From the NCBI GenBank assembly GCA_949128115.1, contig OX421963.1, forward strand, positions 52,261,306 to 52,325,305: a stretch of 64,000 bases of DNA, read 5' to 3'. The stretch is from Anaspis maculata (lineage: Eukaryota; Arthropoda; Insecta; Coleoptera; Scraptiidae). Below the pieces are notes generated by a model, which did no database searches, was not told where the DNA came from, and was given only the letters and a program-made list of their open reading frames with translations. Position 1 is the stretch's first letter. Each line of letters opens with the position of its first letter. Positions 49,501 through 61,500 of this stretch are shown in pieces. Both the position numbers and the translations under genes were made by a program.

Positions 49501-52500
49501 AACTATGATTTTGATTTAAACAGTTGGTTTGGGCTATTTTACACACAAATATCATTCGCTATTTTTTTTCTTCTGTTTTTAAAAAGTCATGGAGTGATTT
49601 TGTTTCTTGAGATGTATCATGCCAAAGTTTCTATCGCTAGTACAAAGTCACGCGGTAATTTTGTTCCAAAACGTGCATCATGGAGAAATTTTATTTCCAA
49701 AGCTCGCATTCTCGGATGAAAAATGATGTCATGGCTAAAATACGGCTCCGATTTTAGTTTTTTCCGTTTTGTTCGATATAGAAAACAATGTTCATGCCTT
49801 GAAATGAATAAAGAGCCAAATATAAGCTACATTCTGATCGTAGCCTAATTTTTCCTGTGAAAAAGCACGTTTCATCAAGTCAAGCTTTGACATGGTACAT
49901 CTTAAGAAACAAGATAACTCCGTGACTTCGTAAAAACGGGAAAAGAAATCAGAAAATGATATTTGTGTGTGAAATAGTCCAAACTAACTGTCCAAATCAA
50001 AATTATGGTTGGGAATACATTGGACACTGATAGAACTAGAGCTACAAAACATCAAATTTAAGGGTAAAAAAATCATGTTTTTTCAGATGAAACCGGTTCA
50101 AACACGTCGCTATCAAAATTTTATACTTATTTTTGGAATCAGAGAGTGCGATTTAGTTAGAAATACCAAATATGTCAGAAAAGGTGTTAGTCACGGTTTA
50201 CTATAAGACTTAGTCAAAAATTGCACCTCGGCCCCTTCACAGTCGTCTGGTACGCCAATGGTGCATAACACTTTCTGGAAACTTATTTCATTGGGTTCCT
50301 CGACCTTGAAAATATGGGGTCCAATGAAGAAAGTATGAAAAAAGGAACGATTTCAAAAATGGTAACTTCTTGTACCTTCGACCTCCCACAGAAAAAATGC
50401 CAAGCCTCGGATAGATGGGGAATTTTAGTATGTTGTTTCCCATCAAATTATGAAGGCATCCTCGAATTTTCAGATTTTCCTTAATTTATTCCGGGTTGAA
50501 ACCTGTTTTGCCTGGGCTATATAACAAACCACACAAAACCGCGTTTGGTGCTCCCAGGTTTGGTGGTTAACACAAGTTCCGCATTAGATGACGTATTCTA
50601 GCTTGAAATATAGCACAATCATGATAAAACGAAAACGAACGAATCCACGTACCTGAAAATCGTGCAGCACATGGGTACTGAGCAAACTGACTGGAGCCTG
50701 ACCACTCTCGCCAGACTCGGTGTTGACAACGATGGGAGGCACGTTCAACTCTTGCAAGCAGTCTTCAATTTGTGACTGAAGCTGAGGCGAAATTCTGATC
50801 GGGAACGGTGGCATTTCGCTGGCGCTCTTTTCCTTTTTCAATGTGCCCGAGAAAGCCTCAATGACGCCTAAATGGAACAACTGTCTGATGACGGACAAGG
50901 CGCAGCTCTTGCTGGCCGTTTGCTTGTTGGATCCGGAATCGCGCCCGGTGATGTTGCGACCCAGTTGTTTGACGAAAAAGCTCAGTTCAGCGACGAAAGT
51001 CCTGAAAAGCACCGCGGGGCAAAAAAAAAGCGATTAAAAGTTGAATCGATTTGATGCGGAAGGAATACTCACGTGAGTGAAAATTAAACGACAAGAAATG
51101 CCACGTCCAAGTGCCTATATAAAAACAGAACCAAGAACAGTTGAAATATTATAAAGCAGTCAGAGATCAGAACTCATTTTGGTGCATCGTATACATCTAT
51201 TCAAGAAACTTCTTTCGCAAAATCGAAGGAAAAATCTTGAATTCTTGCGATCTGAGAATTTTTGCTTGTGTAGTCCAGTAATTCAACATTGCAATGCTAG
51301 AACTAAATTGATTGTTTCTCGATATTTGCCGCCATGCAATAAGCTTAATTTAAAATTCACCCATGTAAACCCGTCGATGAATTTCCATCAATTTGAATGG
51401 CTATGCTATGACGTGACAATCTCAGAATAAAAAACTGAAAATAGTAGCAGAATTCCTTCAATTATTACAGGTAATGGAGAAAATTCTGATTTGCAAAACG
51501 GACTGGTTGTAACAAATTTTGAGGGCTAAAAATGAAGTCCAAAATAATATATTAAACTCATGTCGTAAAATGCTTCCTTACACAGATAAATGGATGCTGA
51601 AGTTGAATTTTTAAAATCTTTTTCTGCCGTAACGTTTGAGCCGTATTACCAATTTTGCACAAAGTATACCTATACAGGGTGGTCCTCGTTTTATGTCATT
51701 AAATTGAGGGATCAATAGAAAATGAAAAATGAAGGGGATTGTCTTTGAAAAACATATTTGAGAAATGCCTAATAACAGAGATACAGCCCTTCAAAGTTGG
51801 AAATAAATAATCTTTTTTTCCGCTTAACTTTTGAACCGTTCCACCGATTTTATTCAAAATGGAACCAAAGGTTTACTGAAGTTATTCCCTGTCGAACAAT
51901 CATAACATGTTCCATAAAAAAGTTTCAGGGGCTTAGACATTAGGGGGTGACCCTTTTTTTCCCCCTATTTTTCACCCCCCTAGTTTTTTTTGGAAACTGT
52001 TTATAATTTTGAATTCTACGTTCAATTTAGAAGAAAAAGTCACTCTTACAAAATTTTGATTAGAGGCTTCGTTTAGGAGATATTCGAGTTTGAAACTTTG
52101 GAAAACATCCCGAAATCGCCACTTTCCAGAACCCAAATTGTTTTTTTCCTGAAAATTTCCCGTGTTGTGGAAAAAATGGTGGTTTATCAACTAAGAAACT
52201 CTAGAAAACCTATTTCAGCTGAGAAATCATGAGTTTCTTTGAATTTTAATTTTTAGACCTTTGAAAGTGGCGATTTCGGGATGTTTCCCAAAGTTTCAAA
52301 CCCAAATATCTCCTAAACGAAGCCTCTAATCAAAATTTTGCAACAGTGATTTTTTCTTCATTATTGAACGTAGAATTCAAAATTATAAACAGTTTCAAAA
52401 AATAACTAGGAGGTGAAAAATAGGGGGGGGGGGAAGTAGGGTCACCCCCCAATGTCTAAGCCCCTGAAACTTTTTTATGGAACATGTTATGATTGATCGA

Positions 52501-55500
52501 CAGGGGATAATTTCAGTGAACCTTTGGTTCTATTTATAATCAAATCGGTTGAGCGGTTCAAGAGTTATGCGAAAAAAACGATTATTTATTTCCAACTTTG
52601 AAGGGCTGTATCTCTGTTATTAGACATTTCTCAAATATGTTTTCTGGAGAAAGTCCCCTTCATTTTTCATTCTCTATCGATCCTCAAATTTAATGACATA
52701 AAAGTCGGACCACCCTGTATAGGGTGATTGAAAAGTGTTGAGCCAAAACAGTATAACAGTATATGGAATCCTTTATGAAGCCCAGAAAAAATATTTGAAA
52801 AATTCTTGACTTTTATTTTTAAACCTACGAAGGGTCAAACAAACGGTAGTCCTTTGAATCTATCTAGTTTCATTATTTTGAAAGAATTCAATGAACTGTT
52901 GGTGGCTGAATTATGGCGGCTTTACAGAACTTCGTTTGTCGCCGGCGACAGTCCCCCACTCCACTGTAGTTGAATGATTTGAACGACACGACTCGTGTCG
53001 CGGGAATTATGGAGGGGGGTAGGGGAGTACACGCAGATCGAATCCCATTGGCCAGCGACGCTGTCGCCGGCGACATACGAAGTTCTGTAAAGCCGCCATA
53101 AGGCAGCTTTACAGAGCTCCCCCACTCTTTCGTTAAAGTCTGACGACAGCAACTCGTGTCGCGAGAATAATATGGAGGGAGGTAGGGGAATACAGCCAGA
53201 AGGAATCCTATTGGCCAGCGACACTGTCGCCGGCGACATACGAAGTTCTGTAAAGCCGCCATTATGAGTAAGAAATATCAATCACTGGATATGTATTGAA
53301 TTTCAATTCACTCTACAGAATGAGTCAGAAACTTCGAAAATTCGTTTTTTTCAAAAAATGCACCCGAACCATAAGGTTGGTTCCTCAGCCAGTGTGAAGC
53401 AGATCACATGATTTTGTACAAGGACATTTTTTTTGGCAGGACTTTTTTTGAAGAAATTGGATTTTTTACATCCTGAATCGTCCTGTATAGTGAATGGAAA
53501 TCTAGTACGCACCCAGTAGTTGATATTTTTTATTCATAATTCTTGACCATCAAGTCTTTTGACATAACGAAAATAGAAGAGTTCAAAGAACCCAAAGTCC
53601 AGGACAACCGGAAAACATCTACCTACCGCCCAGTGTTGTTGGGCGACTTTGGCGAATAGACCGGTAAAACCCTGATCAGGGAAAAAGCGCAAACAGCTAA
53701 CGCTTAAACCAGTTTTGTGCCGGGCCGTCCGACAACACTCCAAAGTTTCCAAACCTGAAAACCAGAAGATCAACCAAAGACACTGAAACTCAAACCCACC
53801 TGCACCCTAACAAAATCCAAAAAAAAAAAAAAAAAATCCAAAAAAAAAAAAAAAAAAAAAGAACCCATCCTTTGACCCTTCGTAACTTCAAAAATAAAAG
53901 TCAAAGTCGTTAATTTTGATGAGCTTCGTAAAAGATTCTACATATACCGTGTATTGTTTTGGCCCAGACTTTTGAATCATCCTGTATTTCAAAGAAATAC
54001 TTAAGGTGCGTTCAGTCAGCTTATTTAGTCGCAAGTTTTAATTTTAGCCGTAAGCGCTGCATCGCTTATTGGCTGTTCTGAGAAGGCTGGTTCACAAGAG
54101 CCAATGGGCGTTGCTGCGCTTGCGACTGAAATTAAAACTTGCGGCTGAATAAACTGACTGAACGCACCTTTAGCTATAACTTGACGATATATAACGGAGG
54201 CATTCGATCTGAACGCCCCGAGCACAAAAGACGTTAACATGACTTCACAATGACTTTATTTTCACGTCATTTGTGCTCAGAGCATCCAAATCGAATGCGA
54301 CCAATGACTTTTGTTAAAACCGGCCACTGGGGAACGACACTGGTTTCCTATATTTTTCGTCTTCATTTCTGGGGCCTTATTCTTGAAACGGGGAACAAAG
54401 CTCTCATGCGGTGTTGCTATGCAAGGAGAGCTATGATTGGCCCTTGCCTAGCAACTACACATGTGAACTCTGTTCCCCGTTTCAAGAATAGGGCCCCTGA
54501 TGGGGAATTAGCCCTTGAAGTTCCAGTCATCAACACCCTGTATAAATGACTGTGAACCTTCTCCCCTCATGTGGCCGGTAATCGCGGGATTTGTGAAGTT
54601 ACACAGGTGTGTATTTATTATGTACTGAGTTTTAAAGGTGCGTTCAGTCAGCTTATTTAGCCGCAAGTTTTAATTTTAGTCTTAAGCGCTGCATCGCTCA
54701 TTGGCTGTTCTGAGGAGGCTGGTTCATAAGAGCCAATGGGCGTCTCTGCGCTTGCGACTAAAATTAAAACTTGCGGCTAAATAAGCTGACTGAACGCACC
54801 TTAAAAAAAGTGCAAAATGTCGTGGATCGACTTTCGATGAAATTATCGGATATAATACCACGAGTGCAATGATCTTATGGCAACACGCATTTTCAGAATT
54901 ATCTGGTTCATTTTCATTGCAAGAGTGGTATTCGGAAGAATATTTCCCGAATCATTCTACAAATTATTCGCATCTTATTTCACACGACAATAAAATTGAT
55001 GATACATGAATAGCCACCTAACTGTACTGAGCCGCAGAACAGAAAAGAGAACCAGAGGCTGACGTATAAAGTGTGAAATCATTATGACTGCGCAATACCA
55101 AATCGTTTCAATTCCTTGCACATTCCTCTGGGTCCTTGAGTACTCGCTTGAGCATGAGCATCCTCATATAGTGTCCAGAGTCCAACGTTAACACTGGACA
55201 CGCATCATGTTTGTTTGACAGTAGGTGTTTAAACAATGACAGATCGATTGAATTATCGATATGGTCTTTCGGATTATCGCTTATTAATCCTTAAAATTTG
55301 TGCCCGAATTATCGCGTTTTTGACGTATGAGGGAAATATTCACAGAAAGAGTCAGGGCGCTGTTGCTTTTTTTTTGTATGAAGTAATGTCACTTAGTAGA
55401 TATAGCGTGTGTTTTTCAAAAACCGCACCAGCCCGTAACTTTTTTCTCATGGGATATACAGGGTGTCCGTTTTTCGAGGCTAAGCATGGGTATCTCGCTT

Positions 55501-58500
55501 ATTTTTAGAGATACAGAGTCGGTTAAATTAGAAAAAAGTTGCGAATTTTCATGACGATCAATAATCCAAAAAGATATTTGCCTTGTCAGTTTTAGTCTTC
55601 GAGATATCGAGGAAAAACAGAAATTTGTAATTTTTGTTTTTATTTTCTACTAGCTTTCGCCGGGGCCGCTTCGCGGCCCCTAAGCGAAACCTAGTCCTCA
55701 TTCGCTCGCGCTTCTCGTAGGGTGATATTTTCATGAGTGACTGCTCTGCATCTAACGGTGCTCATTCTACTTATTCGTTGGGAACGTCTACCGTACTTCG
55801 CGCTCCTCGACTTTTTCATGTTTTCGCTGTTCGTTTTTTTCTTTCGCTATTTTGCTACAGAACTGGCAAGATCTCCTCTTCCACGTTGGGCATTGTGTAA
55901 AATGTATATCATATCAACTTTTCAATAACAACTGGCAATAAACAGGTGTTCAAAACCACGACGGATCTTGCTTTATATACCCCTACTAATGGGTAGCCCC
56001 ACTCAAACCAAAAGAAAGTTTCGAATGGACCACAACTTTTCAGAATCCACAACATTCGAGAGTGTTCTGGAATGTTCCTGGCCGAACGTTCTAGACTATT
56101 CCTGAATATTCCAGAATATACCGGAACGTTCTGTAGAATAATTTATAATGTTCCGCAATGATCTGGAATGTTCCGGGATGTTTTCGAATGTTCCAGACTA
56201 CTCCCGAACATACCGGAACATTCTGGAATGTTGTGAAATGATCACGAATGCTCTACAATGATCTGGAATGTTCCGGGATGTTTTTGAACGTTCTAGATGA
56301 TCCCGATTATTTTAGAACATACCAAAACATTTTGGACTGTTATGGAATGATTTTGAATGCTCTACAATGATCTGGAATATTTTGGGATGTTTCCGAATAT
56401 TCCAGACTATTCCCGACCATTCCAGAACATACCGGAACATTATGAAATGTTGTAGAATAATTTAGAATGTTCCGCAATGATTTGGAATGTTCCGGGATGT
56501 TTTCGAACGTTCCAGACTATTCTCGAACATTCTAGAACGTACCGGAACATTCTGGAATCTGAAATGTTGTGGAACGATCTCGAATGTAGGTACCACAATG
56601 GATTGGAATGTTTCGGAATGTTCCAGAACGTTCCAGACTATTCCCGACAATTCCCGACAATTCCAGAACATTCTGGAATGTTATAGAATGATCTCGAATA
56701 TTCCACAATGATCTGGAATGTTCCAGGATGTTTCCGAACGTTCCAGACTATTTTCGATCATTCTAGAACATAATGGAACATTCTGGAATGTTTCCGAACG
56801 TTCCAGACTACTCCCGAACATACCCGAACATTCTGGAATGTTTTGAATTGATCACGAATGCTCTACAATGATCTGGAATGTTCCGGGATGTTTTTGAACG
56901 TTCTAGATGATCCCGACCATTTTAGAACATACCAAAACATTTTGGACTGTTATGGAATGATTTTGAATGCTCTACAATGATCTGGAATATTTCGGGATGT
57001 TTAGGAACATTCCAGACTTTTCCCGACCATTCCAGAACATAACTGAACATTCTGGAATGTTGTGGAATGATCTAGAATGTTCCGCAATGATCTGGAATGT
57101 TCCGGGATGTTTTCGAACGTTCCAGACTATTCTCAAACATTCTAGAACGTACCGGAACATTCTGGAATCTGAAATGTTGTGGAACGATCTCGAATGTAGG
57201 TACCACAATGGATGGGAATGTTTCGGAATGTTTCAGAACGTTCCAGACTATTCTCGAATATACCCGAACATTCTGGAATGTTGTGGAATAATCACGGGAT
57301 GTTTCCGAACATCCCAAACTATTCCCGACCATTCCCGAACATACCGGACAATTTTGGAATGTTGTAGAATTATCTCGAATGTTCCACAATGATTTGGAAT
57401 GTTGCGGGATGTTTCCGACCGTTCCAGACTATTCCCGAACATTTTACAACACACCGTAACATTTTTGAATGTTATGGAATGATCTCGAATGTTCCACAAT
57501 GATTTGGAATGTTCCGGGATGTTTCCGAACGTTCCAGGCTATTCCAGGATATTGTAGAACATACCGGAACATTTTGGAATGTTGTTGATTGATCTCGAAT
57601 ACTTTCGGATGTTCTGGACTGTTCTAGACATTCTAGAGGGCGAAAGTTCCAGCCCTTTCATCTTTAAAAAAACCCGCCCTTCAAATAAAACCAAGAACCT
57701 TCTTCATGGATGGGGCATAGAGGGCTACCACACCATATAACTTCTTTGATCCTACTGGGACTCGTTTCTGAGTTCCGGCACGCACCTCTGTACACTTTCT
57801 TTTATTATTCGAACGTTGAAGATATTTCCGAACATTCCAGAACATACCGAAACATTCTGGAATGTTGTTGAATGGTCTCGAATACTCTCGAAAGTTCTGG
57901 ACTGTTCTAGACATTTCTAGAGAGCTAAAAATTTCCAGCCCTTATATCTTCAAAAGCACGCCCTTAAGGTAAAAACGGAAACCTTCTTCATCGATGGGGG
58001 ATATAGGGCTACCATACCATATAACTCCCTTGATCGTAGCGGTAATCATTTCTGAGTTTTAGCGGCACAAAGATTTGGCACTTACTTTTATTATATATAT
58101 ATATGTATATATTATTATTATTATTATATATATATATAATAAAATATAATATAATAATCAATATATATATATTGATTTGAAAAACGGTTGAAGGTAGCCT
58201 TTTCTAATTAAGACATTGTGAAGGAACTTTTCCAAGGGGAATTCAATGTTTCCAGAATCTTTATTCTAGCTTCAAAAACAACCGAGATATGACATTCAAT
58301 TTTTTTTTCTCTTATGGGCGCCATATTGGATTTTGTGACAAGTGGCACATCGTTGTAACCAGAAAATAATGAAATAAAGAATGCTGGGCAATAATCGGGG
58401 ATATATCTGGTAAAAGAAAGAAACACGATATACCAACCATAACAACAGCTGATAACAAAAAAATCACATGCGACCGAGAAAAATCTAATTTCTTTAATGC

Positions 58501-61500
58501 ACACTTTGCAAAACTGTCGAAAAATGGCAAGATACCTGCACACAGGATAGTGGGGGGGTTAGCGAAATGGTCTGTGCATTTTGTGATCAAAGCATGAAAT
58601 TTGGCATACTTGTTCAGAAGACCCTCCTTCGCAATTCCAGATGTGGCGCCACGCGAGATTTTGCGCCAGAGACGCTGTATTGCGGTTAATATACCTGCCA
58701 GCGGTAAATTCTGCAAAAATGGTTCCTGGCCGGTCTCTGGTACTGCAGTCGGTATTTTTTAGTTCTGTTGAGTTAAAACTACATGTAGAAATGTGTGAGG
58801 AGTACATTTTCACAAGCAAAGTTCCAAATGCTGCCTTTATACGTTGTTTCAATACATTTTAACGCCAACTTTGTTTTAGTGCAGGAAACTTGGTAAAAAA
58901 ATTGCCAATACCTCGGCAAAGATATGAACGTCCTGAAAATTTGATACTCTGTCCAGAATTATGTACCCTACTACATATCTAAAAGTGCCAAAAATCGCAC
59001 CCCGAGGCTTCGAGTTATTAGAGGAAGGGTAAAAAATTGCAACTCAAAATGAAAGGTCTAAAACCCGATGGAACCCGTCAATCCAATGGATGCAAATACG
59101 TCGTAGTTCGACGCATCACAACCAGTTGATACAATTTTAGCACAAAAAGTGTCGATCATTGTTGAAGGGGGGTCGTGGGGAAGGGCGAAACTCGGCTGGG
59201 TGGCTCTTTTTCTTCCTGGGCCATGAAGAATCGATCCCGACAAGATTGGTATCTTTTCCGACTAAATCCAATGTCCTGAACTTGAATCCGATGTGTAAAT
59301 TTGGATAAAAACAAGTTCGAACAAGTTAACTTGAGAAAACCTGTTTTTTCTTTGACAATTTTCACGAAACTTTTTTTACTGTTAGAGGTATTCATCTATG
59401 GAAATATTTCAGAGGCCATTAGATTGAACTGTATTCTTAACGAAAATTATCCATTCGATCTGTAATTTTGTTTTCCGACATAGAAAAAACCGATTTGAAC
59501 TTTAGCCGGCACTGTCCGGCGTCTACTAATGACCAGAGGACTACAGCATGCACCTTCAAGTAATAACTCAATACCCTGCATTGCGATTTATGACGATTAA
59601 GTTTATGTTATGGGGAATTCAGTTCTGCACAGATCCTCGAACTTTCAAAGATTAGTTATAATTTTTTCAGATAGTTTGGGCTATTTTCATTTAAAGATGC
59701 ATGGTGTAGTGTTCTGGTCAGTAGTAGACGACGGGCTGTGCCGACTAAAGTTCAAATCGATTTTTTCTACCTCGAAAAACAGAGAGTCAGATCGAATGGA
59801 TGATTTTCGTGAAGAATACAGTTCAATCTAATGGCCTCTAAAATATTTTCAAAAATGAATGCCTCTAACAGTAAAAAAAAGTTTTGTGGACATTGTCAAA
59901 GAAAAAACAGGTTTTCTTAAGTTAACTTGTTTGAACTTGTTTTTGTCCAAATTTATACATCGGATTCAAGTTCAGGGAATTTAGTCGGAAAAGATACCAA
60001 TCTTGTCGGGATCGATTCTTCATGGCCCAGGAAGAAAAAGAGCCACCCAGTCGAGTTTCGCCCTCCCCCACGACCCCCCTACAACAATGATCGACACTTT
60101 TTGTGCCAAAATTGTATCAACGGGATGTGATGCGTCGAACTACGACGTATTTGCATCCATTGGATTGACGGGTTCCATCGGGTTCTATACCTTTAATTTA
60201 GAGTTGCAATTTTTCACTCTCCCCTCCAATAACTCGAAGCCTCGGGGTGCGATTTTGGCACTTTTAGATATGTAGTAGGGCTCTTAATTCTGAACAGAAT
60301 ATCAAATTTTCAGGACGTTCATATCTTTGCCGAGGTATTGGCAATTTTTTTACCATGTTTCCTGTACTAAAACAAAGTTGGCCTTAAAATGTATTAAAAC
60401 AACGTATAAAGGCAGCGTTTGGAACTTTGCTTGTGAAAATGCACTCCTCGCTCATTTCTACATGTAGTTTTAGCTAAACAGAACTAAAAAATACCGACTG
60501 CGGTACCAGAGACCGGCCAGGAACCATTTTTGCAGAATTTACCCCTAGCAGGTATATTAACCGCAATACAGTGCCTCTGGTGCGAAATTTTGCGTGGCGC
60601 CACATCTGGAATTGCAAAGGAGGGTTTTCTGAACACGTATGCCAAATTTCATGCTTTGATCTCAAAATGCACACATCATTCCATTTTTGGCCGTTAACCC
60701 CGCCACTAGGACCTCTAGACCAGTAGAGAGAAGTATCTTTTTAAAACCTATAACACCAAACGAAGTTGAAGAAATAATCTTACAAACAACAAAAAAATCG
60801 ACACCTGGAACTGATGAAATTGATGGAAAAATTATCAGAGAAGTCGCAACTTGTATATCTGAGCCTCTGTCTGCGCTAATCAATGAATCTTTTTTACAGG
60901 GAAAATTCCCAGCTAACATGAAAGAATCCAAAGCAGTTCCCATCTACAAACAAAAAGGTAGTAAAGATAATGTTTCAAACTACAGAATGATTGCAGTACA
61001 GAACCAGTTTGCTAAAATTTTTGAGCTTGCATACTACAAGCGACTTATATCATTTCTTGAAGAGAATACACTGTTGAAGAACTTCCACCATGGCTTCCGC
61101 CCCAAGAAGAACACGACCACGGCAATTGCAGATGCGCTGGAGTTTATATATGACAGCCTTAATAAGAAGGAACATGTGGCTGCAATATTTTATGATCTGA
61201 GCCGTGCTTTTGACACCGTGAATCATGAACTCCTCTGCAAAAAATTATTTGCGATTGGAGTTCGCGGTCCGGCATTAAATTGGATTAAAACGTACCTTAG
61301 TGAAAGAACACAGAGAGTGGTAATTGGGAACAGTATGTCAGATCCTGAGGCTCTCTCGGCGGGTGTACCGCAGGGCTCAATACTCTCCCTACTTCTCTTT
61401 ATCATATTCATGAATGATATTAAAAATTCTGAGACTGAAATATCTAACAGAATGGTGATTTATGCAGACGATATTAACATTGTGTTTTCAGACCCAGACG

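Larger units (their letters stand above)
55650..58175 (-). mobile_element. Non-autonomous Helitron (TC...CTAG), 2526 bp
   Basis: On the minus strand it begins TCAATATATATATATTGA and ends with the hairpin GGGGCCGCGAAGCGGCCCC, an eight-base spacer and CTAG. It sits between A and T without target duplication, as Helitrons do. The opposite arm of the surrounding foldback gives the empty site: TTTTTCAAA is followed directly by T-A-rich host sequence there. No Rep/helicase gene inside. Most of it is a tandem array, and its 5' part holds two copies of a ~200-bp block (57600-57800, 57895-58085). Confidence 0.85.

Noticed and set aside
51073..51114. Exon-like stretch on the minus strand with acceptor and gtgagt donor just upstream of the mle dsRBD2 exon
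   Set aside because: The next exon needs phase 2, and in that frame this stretch has a stop codon. The exon at 63950-64000 joins perfectly instead.
56462..57499. Open frames of 64-141 codons on both strands of the Helitron array
   Set aside because: They arise because the tandem repeat lacks stops in some frames. They repeat the same peptide pieces and have no start context.
58090..58175. Replication origin or matrix attachment region suggested by the AT-rich palindrome
   Set aside because: It is explained by the Helitron 5' terminus and a microsatellite; nothing else supports an origin.
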